Shown here in pieces: positions 11,828-24,229 of a DNA stretch of 64,000 nucleotides. A program made the translations under genes and the position numbers. Numbering within the stretch: the stretch's first letter is position 1; every line of letters starts with the position of its first letter. Location: NCBI RefSeq assembly GCF_018687715.1, contig NC_056766.1, positions 28,300,433 to 28,364,432 of the forward strand, written 5' to 3'. The notes under the pieces were generated by a model that was not told where the DNA came from, ran no database searches, and saw nothing but the letters and a program-made list of their open reading frames with translations. The DNA is from Carya illinoinensis. Taxonomy: Eukaryota > Streptophyta > Magnoliopsida > Fagales > Juglandaceae.

Positions 11828-13135
11828 TGATTAAGCGGAATTATTGCATTTTTAATACTTTTGGAATCAATATATATTAATTCTTTCATTACTTTTATCA
11901 TTGGTTTTATATGGAAAAATGAATAAATCAAAGTTATAATTTTAATTGATTAAAAACATGAATTTCTGCTTTTATTTGATCAACTATTGATTACTATAGA
12001 TTATGGTACATATCGCTCGAGCGGCAGCTTTTTGACGCTCGAGCGAATTCAGGCAGATTCAAACGCTCGACTTCCGCTTGACAGTGGACTCGAGCGGGTG
12101 TGCGGGAAAAGAGATCGCTCGAGCGGAGGCATTTGGCCGCTCGAGCGAAGTCAGGCAAAGTGGAACGCTCGATGTTCGCTCGACCCTCCGCTCGAGCGAA
12201 TTTAGGCAGAGTCGAACGCTCAATGTTCGCTCGACACTCTGCTCGAACGAATATCGCATTTTACAGATTAGTGTTTATTCTGCCGTCAGAGTATATAAAT
12301 GATTTTTTACATCTTATGGCTGACTTCTGGCCTGGAAAACTCTATTTTGATTAGAGAAACACTTAGAATTTATTTTTCCTTTGATTTTCATTCAGATTCG
12401 GAGAAGAAGATTCATACAATCGATCATTCAGGCAGCTACACAATTTCTATTGGATCATTCATTCACATTGCAGCAGATTGAAGAACTCCTTGAAGGGTCC
12501 AATTGCCACTGCAACTCAGCCTCCTCCACTGCTTCAAATCTTCATCTCCATTCAATTGGCTTGATCTTTTCAATTCCCTACTTGCTATTTCATTTCAGTT
12601 TTGAGTTTCTGAATTATTTTGGAGAATTTTGATTTAGACGTTTGAGTAATTTATTTGTTATTCATTTAATTCATGTTATTTATTTTTATCATTTCGTTAA
12701 GCTTTCATTTTAATAGTGATTATAATTACGGTGGTTTAATTTGAGAATTTGTGATTTGAATATAATGATGAACCCTAGAACATTGATTTTGGGGCTTTTC
12801 AATTTTCAGTGCATGTTTTGTCAATTACTTCCTAATTTAGTTTAATTCTTAATTTAGTTTTATTAATTTTTGAGTCTAATCTATTAGTCATTTACATTCC
12901 AATCTGATAATCAAAATCTAAAAACATGAATCTAGTTCATGACTAGTACCCTTTTCCATCCATTGCACATACCATCATTTTATTTTCTCTTTGTGAAGTT
13001 TTTCATCATTTTCAACGAGTTTGATTTTTAAGTAACTTTCCCTGAGGAGACGATCTAGGAATTTATTCCTAATTATTACATGATATCCTCCTGCACTTGG
13101 GATAGCTTTAGTGCTACTCATTTTTGAGTGAGTCA
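11828..13135 (+). repeat. 3' LTR of the Athila element
   Basis: A 1,308 bp direct repeat of 3824-5116, starting TGATTAAGCGG and ending GAGTGAGTCA. It has the CGCTCGAGCG cluster (12014-12245) and TATA box (12292-12299). It is followed by the second TAGAC at 13136-13140. Confidence 0.93.
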
Positions 13136-13195
13136 TAGACTTCTTGAAATCAATGTTACCAGCCATATATGCATTTATAAACCCATCAAACATAT
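13136..13195 (-). pseudogene. Ty1/Copia RNase H relic, upstream part
   Basis: The minus-strand translation contains DGFINAYMAGNIDFKKS, equivalent to the D-A-D-x-A-G-D-x-D...KST start of Copia RNase H. It joins across the Athila insertion with the piece at 3823 and continues the domain. Sequence above about 13200 no longer resembles Copia, so the relic is truncated there. Confidence 0.75.
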
Positions 13196-13199
13196 ACTT

Positions 13200-13574
13200 A
13201 TTATTTCAAAAACATAAACACACCATTTCAACCTTGCAGCCAAATACCCTTCAATACTCAAGAGAAATATATTTCCATGTCCAACCCTTTTCATGAATGC
13301 CAACATCCAAAGGAATTGAAGGAGAAAGTTTGATCAAGTCAACTGCTACCCTTGTTGCCTCATTTGAAAAGGAATTAGGAGAAAGGTTAACCAAATCAAT
13401 TGTTGTTCTTATTGCCTCACCCGAAAAGGAATTAGGTAATTTTGCATGAAAGGGTATACACTTGATTCTAGGGTTGGGCTCTGACTCCAACGGAGTCAAA
13501 AAGCCCACCTTAGACCTCCAACTCCGATTGGAGTCAGATAATAAAAATGGACTCCGACACAAGAAGTTTCCAAA
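13200..13574. other. Intergenic DNA with GACTCC-rich inverted words
   Basis: No gene. Around 13480-13560, 'gactccaacggagtc' and 'actccgattggagt' form short inverted repeats of GACTCC/GGAGTC. This looks like a fragment of a repeat, not a regulatory site with known function. Confidence 0.4.
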
Positions 13575-14035
13575 CTTGCCCGAAATCACCATGACAACAA
13601 GTTACCGAAGTTGAAAAAAATCATCATGACTGCAAGTTACCAAACTTTCTATCAAGTGTATGAACCAGTAGGCAGTAGAACCAGTTAAGATGCATACAAA
13701 CTTTAGCATGACAACAAGTGCTTATGGTGTGATGACAAATATCAAACTTGAACAAAATAATCGTGACAGCAAGTTACCGAACTTCAACAAAATTACCATG
13801 ACACAGCAAGTTAACAAACTTGCTCAAAATCACCATGACAGCAAGTCACCAAAGTTGAACAGAATCACCATGACAACCAGTTACAAAATTTTAACAAAAT
13901 CACCATGACACAACAAATTACCAAACTTGCCCAAAATCACCTTGATAGCAAGTTACCAAAGTTGAACAAAATAACCATGACAGGCTGACAAGAAATTACG
14001 AAACTTCAATAAAATCACCATGACACCAACCTGCA
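13575..14035. repeat. Imperfect minisatellite, unit about 35-37 bp
   Basis: About ten diverged units of the type 'aaaatcaccatgacagcaag' followed by 'ttaccaaagttgaac' run head to tail. The clearest are at about 13754, 13789, 13826, 13861, 13896 and 13933. Unit lengths vary between 35 and 43 because of small insertions. The short ORF through the array is a by-product. Confidence 0.85.
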
Positions 14036-15899
14036 TACACTGATACTAAAACAAATTAATCTATTTTTTAATCCCTTGCATGATTACTCAAGTACTTTTA
14101 ACATGATAATTTTGTTGAGGAATGTTTGAAAGTAATGCAAAATATAATTTTTCATTTAGAAAATTTAGCAAATTTGGATGGTGAGGAGTTGAAATTATCT
14201 TAATAACCATATCATCCCAAAAAAATCATCTTAATCAATGAAACTGTCCAAACAAATAAAAGTAAATACAAGTTGTCAATTAGATAATTTAGCTTACACA
14301 ATACAAATTGTCAAAATATTAGTTACACTTGAATCTGAGTCTCTATGGCTGTGGCAAGAGAATCTGAGTTTTTGATGGAATATCCTTCTATTGACAAGAA
14401 AAAACATTAGTAATTATTTTTGAAGTAACACTCCACTTAAAAATACCTTAGGCCCTAGTAGCTTTGACCCTATTTAAGTAGAAGTTGGGTTATTTACATT
14501 TTGGGAGCTAGGTTTAGTAGAATTTTTAGAAAATTCTAGTGCAATATTGGTTTTGAGGAGAATGAAATTTTTTTAACTTGATTGGTTTAGTAGTATTATT
14601 TTAGAGATTTAGTGCAATATTATTTATATTGGTGACATCAAGCCAAGAGCCCAATAGGTGAAGGATAGATGGCAAATTGATGGGCTAGGCAAATGGACTA
14701 AGTGTTAGATGGATTTAAAAGTGCCCAAGATTATTTTATTTAGGGCCTTTGTTACTAAGGATGAGATGGGCTAAGAATAGATGTTAAAATCCCTTGCTCA
14801 ACTTGTGAGATGTAAGGTTTGAAGCCCTTCTTAAAGGATACTATAGGCCTAATATAATGGACATAAGGCAATTGAGCAAACTTAGTAAGAGTGGAGGCAT
14901 TTGGCCCACTCTAGGAAAGACCCAACATTTGGACCCAACCTAGTGGGCCTTTGAGGCCAAGAATAGGCCCCATAAATCTAGATATAAGATCCATAAAATA
15001 CCCACTCCAAAATCTACAAACAATGCTTGCTTATATGGACAACAAAAGCCCAACCAATGAAGTCGAAAATCTTGTCTTTTATTTCACTCTTCCAAATGGG
15101 ACCCACATATACTATACCATTGGTTTTCATTAAACCAAGATGAACCACATGCTCCTATGGTTCCCTTCCAACTATGGTTAAGCTGCTAACTTGAGTTAAT
15201 AAGTAATATTCATCTCACACATGAATAGTAATCTAAACATCATGATTTTTTATAGTTTTCTTTAAATTATTTTTCTTTACAATTATGATCTGAAATTTTT
15301 GGATTTTATAATTATTTTTCATCATTCTTAGAAAACCCTAGATGGTTAGGCTTAAACCAATCCATGTCAATTGGAACCAAGCCATATAAATGCCAACAAA
15401 ACCACCAATCAGCACCTTGATGCATCACCATGCACATCTCATCAAACTAGCCCCAAAAGCCACACCATTTCCATTGATGTTTCAAGGGTAATTGCACTAT
15501 TCATACCTCACCACATCATTCAAAGACCAGATCAAGCAAGGGGAGGAATGATTCTAAAAAACAAAAGCCAAAATCCAACTATTTTCCTCGGAGGTGTAGC
15601 TAGATTCAAATTGATACCCTGGTGTTTTTAAAATATTTTCTACACCAAAATAGCTACCTTCCCCATGCCACAACATTTATCATTTAGTCCATTGGAGGTG
15701 CTTCAAAGCACTCAAGTGCTTGCTTGTCCAATTACCTCCCTAAGGCAGCCCAACTGATTGGCTCAAAGAGAGGCACACCTTTGAATCACTCGACTAAACC
15801 ACCTCCCTTTTCATATTTTTATTTTTTTAGTTCAAGCATAATCACTTGGAATCCACTCATGCCTCTTTCCCTCACCTGAAAAATCCTTCAAATAATGAT
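14036..15899. other. Intergenic DNA, no feature recognised
   Basis: Moderately AT-rich sequence. Reading frames are short and without domain words. Stretches such as 14640-15100 (many 'gggcc' and 'aagccc' words) could be old retroelement sequence, but nothing diagnostic is seen. Confidence 0.4.
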
Positions 15900-17215
15900 T
15901 GTAATGCCCCCAATTCGGACCATGGAGAAGGCAATAAGGAAATCAAAATATGGACAGTTTTGATTCAAAATCATTGGCCTCCATTGTGTTTTTCTCATTT
16001 GATTTTTTATTTTTTATTTTTGGCACCAATGCAGTGCCTTGAACCTATAGACACCTTCTAGCACTTGAACAAGGTTCAATCATGAAGATTTAGGCCACTA
16101 TTCAATTGACCAAGCGATGACAAACATGAAAAATGCACTCAACACTCCACCACCCTCCTCCAACACTCACAACACTTCCCTTCATCCAAGACCAACACCC
16201 CTCCTTCTCTCTCACACTTCATTTAGTACTATAAATACCCCTTCACTCTTCACTTCCAAAGTTCCTCACACAACTTTCTCAAGCATTCTTTTCGTGTTCT
16301 TGAGAGAAAAGCATTCAAAGTGTGAGGAAGAGTTGAAATCGAGTAGCTTGAGTAAGGTTCTTAGAGTGAGTTGAGTTTTGAGAGCTCAAGGGCCACGAAT
16401 TGTGATAAGTAATCTTGCATTATCTCTTGTTGGGAGTTAGATTAACATTTTAGGCTTTTATTTATGTCATGAGAATGAGGACTTGATTGATTTGTAAAAA
16501 GTTTTGTTCAAGGTATTGCATAACGGTTCAGATTTCAAGTTTTGATTAAATAAATTATTTTGGGATGCAATTTTAGCCATGACATGTTTTGATATGATAT
16601 GATATGTTTTACTAATTTCTTAAAAGATTTATTAAAGACTTTAATTTGAGGAAAATAGCATGATAGGTTCATAAATCCATGTCTTGTGTTGATTATCTAA
16701 GTATTCGGTTTGCACTTGTATGTGAATGATCTTGTCATATCATGTTCTATTTCCTCAAGGATGGCCCTATGAACATTTAAGAACCAATTATCATCATCTT
16801 AGGCATTGAAATGTATGATTTATTTAGGCTTTAAAACTTGCATTGACAAGGAGAAGCTAGAAACATCATGCATACACACGGTTTGAGGTTTTTGAGTGAT
16901 TTGGTGTTATTCAATGCCTAAGTCTTGGGATGAACTCATGTGGAATTATTCTAAGTTATAAACATGTTTCAAAGTTAGACTTATGAATTATATTTGATGG
17001 AAATTGATCACACATGCGTGCATTAAAGCTATATGTCTAAAATCACCAAATGGTCACTAAGTTGCATGCCATGGGTTGGATGATTTTGACATAGTAGTTG
17101 TGTGACTTTTAAATTTCTAAAATCATATATGGATTTAGAACATAGAAAATATAAGGTCTGTGAAGTTTAGTAAATTTTGGGGCCAAATTGCAAATAGTAA
17201 AGGTTTAGGGCTTTA

Positions 17216-17545
17216 GTGGCAATTTTGGAAAATTATGGGGGCAATTTTGTAAATATTAGTTGAACCTTTTGATTCATAATATCTTCTTTAGTTATGCAAT
17301 TTCTGACTTAGAATAACTTTCATTACAACCGCAACACTTCTCTGAGCACCCAAAAAGTTTGTAAGTTAACCTTAATGTCAATTTCGGGAAATTATGAGGG
17401 CAATTTCATAAATATTGGTTGAACTTTTTGATTCATAACATCTTCTATAGTTATGTAATTTTTAACTTAGAATAACTTTCATTACAACCACACCACTTCT
17501 CCAAGCACCCGAAAAATTTGTAAGTTAGCTTCTAACTTACTCTTA
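17216..17545. repeat. Two-copy tandem duplication, period about 164 bp
   Basis: The block containing 'caattttggaaaattatg', 'gttgaaccttttgattcata' and 'agaataactttcattacaac' is repeated about 164 bases later with scattered substitutions. It lies inside the Del/Tekay-like LTR. Confidence 0.75.
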
Positions 17546-18228
17546 GATAATTTATTTAGGATTCTTCTATAAGCACCACATTCGTATTATAATTGTCATT
17601 TTGAGTATGAAATGTCATAAAATACATCATTAAGTATTTAATTACTTGCTTATATGACATGTGGAATTTTCACCATTTTAACATATTGCATATATAAATA
17701 TCATTTTCACATAAAGTTTACTACTTATGCACTTGTCATGAAATACATTTTTCAAATATATCATGAAAATAAATTTTGTTACGACCCCAAGGGCTAAGTT
17801 GAGGAATTATCCTGGTGGAACTCATTTGTTCACTCTGGAGTGAATAAGAATTGAGTGGTAATCCCTGAGTTGACAAACAACCATCAACGGGCTTTGAATA
17901 GATTTCTTTTAAAAAATGTTGGAGTGAGGTCCTTTATGACACATAATGTAGGTGGTTGCATACATTATGATGATATGTTATGATAATGAAATGTTATGAT
18001 GAACTGTTATGATACCAATGCATTGAATTACGATGTCTATAGACAAAAACGTAGTATCAACATGAGTTGTGCTACGGTCACTGATAGGTTTTTGAAATGA
18101 GGAAGTGAAAAAAATGTTCTCTCAAAGAGAATGTGCATTAAAGTTTTTTGAAAAACAAAAAAGATATTGAAGAATTATGATGGGAGACAAATATGAATTT
18201 TCTTGGATAGCATTCATCTCATGTTTAT

Positions 18229-18862
18229 TGTTGATGTCATATTTCATACACCTAAGGGCCAATCTCTCAGCAGTCCAGGTCTTCGTTCTTATGGGCCTAC
18301 AAACATAAAGATAACTCCAAAGTTCGGCCGTTGGGGTGCCAGTTGGGTAGGGCTTCCGATTCCTAAGTCAGTAGAGTTCAAAGGAGAAAGCTCAAGGGCA
18401 GTTGTAGTAAGTAGAGTCTAGAGAGTCCAACTCCCATTTTAGTGTCTAAGGGTTGATTTTATACATGTGTTCAGGGTCAGAGGCCCATGCCCTATGATTA
18501 GGCGAAGTGGTGTCTTCCTAGAGCCCCTTTTCACCAAGTTGCATTTAATGCAGCATGGCCCCTTGATGAAGTAGTTAATGCAGCGTGGTCTTCTGGTAAA
18601 TGTCATTGATGTTCAGTCCTATCGAGATGGTGTGTTTCCCTTCTCCTACGTCTGAGTAGCCTTCCGTGTTCCTAGAACCCTAACTCGTCCCTAACCCGGC
18701 TTGTGTGGGTCATGAGTCTTCGGTCAGGCAGTAGGGGCTTGGCGGATTTTGGCCCTCGGGTATTGGGCCTAGCTTCCTAGACCTTTAGGGGTGTAGGAAA
18801 GGTCCTCCCGACACCTGGTCTAGGCTTGCATTCTTGGGCTTGAGGCTCTGAGCAAACCAACA
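18229..18862. mobile_element. Probable solo LTR nested in the larger LTR
   Basis: The 634 bp block begins TGTTGATG and ends AACCAACA. It is richer in G+C than its surroundings and breaks the LTR homology with 55.9-56.1 kb exactly here. Flanks are TTTAT on the left and GTTAT on the right, a 4 of 5 match. The interior has LTR-like words (ttgcatttaatgcagc) but no ORF of interest. The orientation cannot be fixed. Confidence 0.4.
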
Positions 18863-19338
18863 GTTATCATTAATTATGCATATATTATCTCTGTGCAAAT
18901 TGGATGCTTAACTTACTGAAATTTCAAGTAAATCTCACTCTTTGTGAACCCATACCATTCCTGCTAGAAAGGTAAAAGTTGTGTCAGAGCCAGTATTTGA
19001 CAAATAAGATGAATTGTTGGCTTCAGATGTTGAGGAGGAGCCTAACATGGAGAGAAGGCTAGATTTGATTTTAACTTTTGTAGCAATGACTATATATACT
19101 ATAGAGTAGATGCGAGAGTTAATTTGATTATGTAGATTCTGTTTTATGGAGATTCTATCTCCCACATTATTTTGAACTGAAGTGAACCTCTTAAATGAGA
19201 AAGTACCTATTTATGGTTTATAAATCATTTGGATATTTAGTTCATTTTGATATTATTTATTTTTATCATCCTTATTTCTACTGCGATTATTGCAAACTAC
19301 TTGTTGCATATTACAATGCATTGTATATTAACTGTCAT

Positions 19339-20179
19339 TAAGGGTGTAAAAAAAATTAAGAAACTGAAAAACTGGACAGGACCAACTGGAACCAGTCTAA
19401 CTAGTCTAGAACCGGTTTTCCATAGTGGTAAAACTGGCTAGAACCGATCTGGTTTCGATTTTAGGCATTTTAGGCCCGGACCGGACATTACTGGTTCTAT
19501 ATGATTATATATTTTAAATTATTTTTTTAATATTATATATAATATTTTTTATATTATTATATAATTTATAATATAATATAAATTAACTTAAAAATAAACT
19601 AAAATTGTAAAATTTTAAATTGAAATTAATAAATCACATCAATATTTTTTTTATCGCTTAAAATCAGTTTAAAATTGAAAAAAAAATCCTAAATACCAAA
19701 AGATTTGAATTTATATACCAAAGTTGTAAATAAGATCATTAAAATATTATTTAACAAAAAAGAAAGAAAATCACTCAAATATTATTATCAAATTTAAATT
19801 TATATACCAAAGTTGAATTTATGTGTATGCATGCATGTATATGTGTGGTGTGTCTATGTGTATAAATATGCATGTATATATATGGAAATAGTAATGGAGC
19901 TTCCTATCAACATTGCTATATATGATCATCATATGATATTATCAACTGTGTGTGCATGCATGTATGTATATATATGTTTTTTTTTTAAACAATATTTTTT
20001 TTTTACAAATTTGCATTTTATTAAAACTAGAGAATCGAATCGGAACCGGTAAAATGGAATGTATAGGTTTTGGGGGTAATTGGTACGTAATCAATTTTTG
20101 AATATGCAAAATAGGTACATACCTATTCATTCCTAAATTTTATCCAAAACTAGACCAGACTGGAACGGTTACACTCTTA
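19339..20179. mobile_element. hAT-like MITE, 841 bp, with 8 bp TSD
   Basis: Ends TAAGGGTGTAA and, inverted, TAAGAGTGTAA (one mismatch). They are flanked by ACTGTCAT (19331-19338) and ATTGTCAT (20180-20187), an 8 bp duplication with one mismatch. Just inside both ends are ACCGG/CCGGT-rich words (aaccggttttcc, ggaaccggtaaaat). The element sits where the related LTR at 56.5 kb reads straight through, which confirms the insertion. There is no transposase. Confidence 0.8.
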
Positions 20180-20273
20180 ATTGTCATGAATGGGGATATG
20201 TAATATTGTGTTGCATATCCTGACACTCCAAGTTTCCATTCCATCTCAATCAGAGGTTGGGGGCATCATAGGG

Positions 20274-20285
20274 TGGTATCAAAGC
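20274..20285 (+). promoter_or_regulatory. Primer binding site, initiator tRNA-Met type
   Basis: TGGTATCAAAGC matches the usual TGGTATCAGAGC at 11 of 12 positions and lies directly after the LTR end at 20268. Confidence 0.8.
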
Positions 20286-20406
20286 AATTATGTTTTTGGG
20301 TAAAACCAAATGTCGTTAGGAATGTTTTGCTAGAATGTAGGTTTGAAAAAAATTGAGTCTTGAAGATTGGAGCTCGGTCTCTTAGGAGTTGGAAGATTAA
20401 GGACAT

Positions 20407-21180
20407 ATGGAGCGTGAAAGGCAAGAAAGGAATGCTGAAGGCTTTAGTACTCGTAGAGACCAAGATCCCCTGTCGAGTGGCGGACATGCTTTTACAAACG
20501 TGATTTGTCAAATGATGGAGAAAATAAAGCAGTCACAGAAGATTATCCTTAGACATAATCAACATCAGCCTCGCCCTCAGGTGAAAAGGCAAGAATGGGG
20601 AGAAAATAATGGTTGCTTGTATGAAAAATTTATGATATACAAATACCCTAACTTCATGGGAATCAAATGACCCATGAGGGCCAACAAATGGTTACTTGAT
20701 CTCGACAGGGCCTTCGAGATCAATAGTTGTATTGAGGAACAAAAGGTACAGTCTGCAGGGCACCTATTACAAGGGGAAGCCAATATCTGGTGGGAGACAA
20801 AGTAGCAACTGTTGATAAGAGAATTGAGAGACATTGTTGCCTTGACTTGGGAAAGGTTCAAGGAAGAGTTTGGTAATTGATTCTTCTCGGAATCGATGAA
20901 ACAGTAGAAGGCATAGGGTTTCGCACTATAGTGCAAGTAAACTTCATGGTCAGACAATACGCTGCAAAGTTTATTGAAATAGGAAGGTTTGCTCCAAAAA
21001 TGAAGGCTCAAAAGTTTCAAGGTGGATTGCAACCCCAGATTCGTAGTTCGGTAGCTGATTTTTGCATCAATAACTTCTAGGAGTTGGTCAATGTGGCTGC
21101 AATAACGAAAGTGGAGCAATGAAACGTTGCGGCTCATATTAGCATGGAGAGCACCAGTAATCAGAGTCAGGGATTCAATT
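20407..21180 (+). pseudogene. Del/Tekay-like gag, broken and truncated
   Basis: After a leader, a retrotransposon gag domain is legible across several stops. FMIYKYPNFMGIK and ANKWLLDLDRAFEIN come first. GHLLQGEANIWWETK, LTWERFKEEFGN, YAAKFIEIGRFAPKMKAQKF and GLQPQIRSSVADF follow. Stops at about 20668, 20805, 20878 and 21078, plus frame changes, destroy it. No protease or pol follows: homology ends near 21180, so the element is truncated. Confidence 0.8.
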
Positions 21181-21990
21181 AGTTGGAACTCATAAATGCT
21201 AGCATTTAATGACCCACCTACCAGAACCGACTGTCATCTTTGAGATTGAGATTGCAGTCATGGCTCTCCAAAAATATGACCACAAGGTATAGTTGCTAGG
21301 GTTTCTTGCAGCCGCAAAGATGGTATCAACCTCTCAACACTCACTCTTAGTCTCTAAGATTTTGACAGACCGACGACTACAAGCCTACAAGAATCAAGGC
21401 TTTAAGAACTTAGAAATGCATTGAGACTCTGAGTTTCTAAGAGTGAAACGGTTGCAGAGTTGAGAGAGAGAAATGAAGATATCATCATGTAAAAGCTAGG
21501 GCTTCCTTCAAACTCAATAACAAAAACAAACGGTTGAGACAACATTTTACAAACCCAAGGGCAATCATTAGTCCATTGCACTCCCAAGTCCCAAATTCCC
21601 AACATATTACACAGCAAGTCGTTACAAATAGCACGTTACACGACACATTTACATGGTATTATAAGTAGCAAAAACATTAAATTGACACTTACACGGTATA
21701 TTAACATGTTACATAAATTATAATAACATACATATATATATATGAACTATATATTTAAATATAACATATATATTTATGTTAGACTATAAATTATAATACT
21801 AATAGTACTATATATTTATTAATACACCACCATCTAATTCTACAATACTAATATTGTATATGAGTATAAATTAATAAGTATATTAATTATATAAAGTTAT
21901 AAGATTAATAACTACTAATACTGTAATAGTACTTACATAGAATGATAGAAATAGAATCATCAGTGATAAGTTATAGCTATAGTCTATAGG
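21181..21990. other. AT-rich intergenic DNA, no feature recognised
   Basis: From 21650 onward the sequence is a low-complexity mix of 'tatatt' and 'aatact' words. No ORF with domain similarity and no clear repeat ends were found. Confidence 0.5.
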
Positions 21991-22880
21991 TGTAACACCC
22001 TGCTCCTTCTACGTACCGAACATTGATGGCGTGCTTTTAAAAGATATCACATGATTTTGAAGTAAGCCTAGTATTTTAAAGCCTTAAAATATTTTAAATG
22101 TCCTGAAAATATTTATATAGGATATTTTCAATGTTATTGGATTAAGCTTGATTTTAAATAACACAATTATAATATTTTTGAAGAGCTTCAAAAATATTAT
22201 AATTGTGAAAAATTATTTAATTTAAATGATTTTAGTCATTTAAAAATATTACAAGATTTAAATTTTGTTGAAAACTCTAAATTAATTTAAATGGTTTTAT
22301 TATCTCCAAGTGATTAACAAGATTTCATCCTTTTAATTAATGATGAAGGAATATTATTTTATGAACTTTAGTTTATAAAATCATATTTTATCTGAATTCC
22401 TCTCAGTGTTTTAAATTAAATAAATGTTTACGCATTTTTAAATCAGTATTTAACCTAATCGTTAGATCATTTTAAAGATTTCAAGACAAAAGATCTGGAT
22501 TAAATACCCAAGCTCCTAGCATTTTCCCTCATTTCCTCTCTTTCCCTTCTCTCTCCTCTCCCTCTCTCCTAGCCCGACGGAAACACCTCTCCCTTGGCCG
22601 AATCTCCTTCAACCCAACTCGACATCGTCGTTCACCGCCCAGCCTCATCTCTACCACCGACAACTTCCTTCCTCACCGAGGGGCCACCAGGGTCAGCTGT
22701 GGTGGTCGAGGACCACTCCTTAGATTGTAAAGGATGCCGACGATCCAAGTGGGTGACCGCCGGCAGGATCAAAAGGCTCACGAAGTCTGTCGTGAGCTTT
22801 TTGGATGCATGGGGTACACAACTAAAGGTGACTATTGCCCGTTGTGTGTCGGAGCGTGCCGGTGGGACTTAGGTTGGGAT
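21991..22880 (+). mobile_element. LTR-like fragment starting TGTAACACCC
   Basis: TGTAACACCC at 21991 is a typical start of Del/Tekay-type LTRs. A pyrimidine-rich leader follows at 22525-22575 (ctctctcctctccctctctc). The 92-codon frame at 22594-22872 has no recognised domain and lies in this leader region, so it is treated as non-coding LTR sequence. The right limit is arbitrary. Confidence 0.5.
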
Positions 22881-23662
22881 AAACTACGGCGATGGTCCAA
22901 GCGGTGGGACTAGGCTACATAGATATTGGCCACGCACAATCCCACACATGTAGTCATGTGACAAGGTCCCCATTGTGGGGAGTTGTTCTTCAAAGAGATA
23001 GATGGCGCCAACGGTTCGTAGGTTGATAGGGTGTAGCTCCCTAGCTGTGCCAACATGTGGCCAAGGCTTTTCTGGGTACACAATGTCATCCACAGTAGGG
23101 GGCCATTATTTGTCAGACAGAAACAACTGGTGATCATGTGGCAATTGTCGACGGGTCATTGGACCTCAACGTGAACTGCCACGAGGCTCTCATGCTCAAC
23201 GACGTGCATCCGTTGTGCAATGTACATGCCATGCATAGTTAGAATGCGCATGGGCACCTTGTATTTAAGTTAAGTGCACATTACCTACCTGCTGTGTTTG
23301 TGTACATAGTTATTTACTCTATTTATTGTGCATTTAAGTGCGCAGTACACTTAAAATGTGTAGAGTGCTTATAGCTTAAGTGGTCGAGTAATTTGGGTTC
23401 TCAGCCTCACATGCTAGGTTCATAAAAAGAAAGCGCTTTTAAGTGCACAGTGCACTTAATCACCTACAAGAGGAGTGGTACACTCATTCAATTTTTTGTA
23501 ATAGTTCTATTCATAAAAAATAATAAGAGAGAAGCTGAGAATATTTATCTGTAGAAGAATTTTATCTACTCACTCGGAGATTATGCAGCGTGCCGAAAAA
23601 TCGTCATTCTCCCACTTCCAGTTTAGAAAGTAATTTAGATCTCATAGACGGCACCAACAGCC
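22881..23662. other. Repeat-derived intergenic DNA with a possible SINE head
   Basis: At 23372-23425 a TAGCTTAAGTGGTC word resembles a pol III A box, and 'aggttcat' about 40 bases later resembles a decayed B box. This could be the 5' end of a tRNA-derived SINE. 'ttaagtgcacagtgcactta' at about 23437 is a short palindrome that recurs in part at 23270 and 23335. No gene. Confidence 0.3.
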
Positions 23663-24095
23663 GAGAAGACTAGGGGACCAAAGCACCATGTCTTCATGAG
23701 CTTGCTTCAACCCTTCCCTCAGTCTACAAGACTGACGAGAAGACTAGGAGAGCCAAGCATCATGTCTCAACGGGCTTGCCTCATTTCTTCCATCAGTCTA
23801 CAAAGTTGAAGAGAAGACAAAGGGAGCCAAGGACTGTGTCTCTATGGTCTTATCTCATCTCTTCTCTTAGTCTACAAGGGCGACAAGAAGATTAGGGGAG
23901 CCAAGCATCATGTCTCCACAAGCTTGCCCCATCCCTTGCCTCAGTCTACTAGCACTATTTCTCCATGGGCTTGCTTCATCCCTTCTCTCAGTCTACGAGG
24001 TCGATGAGAAAACTAGGAGAGCCAAGTACCATGTCTCCACGGTCTTGCCTCATCCCTTCTCTTAGTTTATAATAGCAACGAGAAGACGAGGGGAC
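23663..24095. repeat. Tandem repeat, unit 74 bp
   Basis: The word GAGAAGAC or close variants begins units at 23663, 23737, 23811, 23885, 24005 and 24080. Spacings are 74, 74, 74, 120 (one and a fraction units) and 75. Each unit has 'gagccaagcatcatgtctc', 'ggcttgcctcatcccttc' and 'cagtctacaag'. It is probably a subrepeat array of an LTR or of a large retroelement derivative. Confidence 0.9.
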
Positions 24096-24229
24096 AACAT
24101 CTCCACTAGTGAATGTTGGGTGCATGCACTCATGCCATGACTGCACTCCATTAGTAGCAGTTCTTGATGGAAAAGAAAAATCTCACCAACACCATAAAAA
24201 ACAAAAACATCGGATGAATACCCATGTAT

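Larger units (their letters stand above)
3824..13135 (+). mobile_element. Complete Athila-type Ty3/Gypsy LTR retrotransposon
   Basis: A 9,312 bp element with LTRs starting TGATT and ending GAGTCA, a tRNA-Asp-type PBS, gag, protease, RT, RNase H and integrase in Ty3/Gypsy order, a PPT and a perfect TAGAC TSD. The lineage call rests on the gag words (HLFPFSLKDKAK, TMCNGEF.SKEPDE), the FMDDFSVFG RT motif, the integrase sequence [13 protein letters not shown], and the tRNA-Asp primer known for Athila/Calypso. It is inactive: pol has stops and two frameshifts. It interrupts a Copia RNase H on the opposite strand. No env-like ORF is recognisable after integrase. Confidence 0.93.
15900..20268 (+). 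mobile_element. Long Del/Tekay-like Ty3/Gypsy LTR with nested insertions
   Basis: It starts TGTAATGCCCCC at 15900, a common start of plant Del/Tekay LTRs, and ends ...GGGGGCATCA at 20268, six bases before an initiator-Met PBS. A core promoter 'actataaatacccc' lies near 16229. Landmarks at 17779-17890 (tacgacccc, gaattatcctggtgg, gttgacaaa) and 20190-20230 (tcatgaatgg, tgtgttgcat) recur in the same order at 55575-55690 and 56515-56560. A second, related LTR is therefore present there. The span includes a probable solo LTR and a hAT-like MITE, so the original LTR was near 2.9 kb. Confidence 0.7.

Noticed and set aside
16117..16374. 85-codon frame rich in Pro/Ser/Thr
   Set aside because: It overlaps the LTR core promoter (actataaatacccc at 16229) and has no domain; taken as LTR leader.
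20577..21137. 186-codon minus-strand frame
   Set aside because: It is antisense to the broken gag at 20407-21180, whose plus-strand translation shows a real gag domain.
22594..22872. 92-codon GC-rich frame
   Set aside because: It lies within a TGTAACACCC-type LTR leader; no recognised domain and no intron or gene context.
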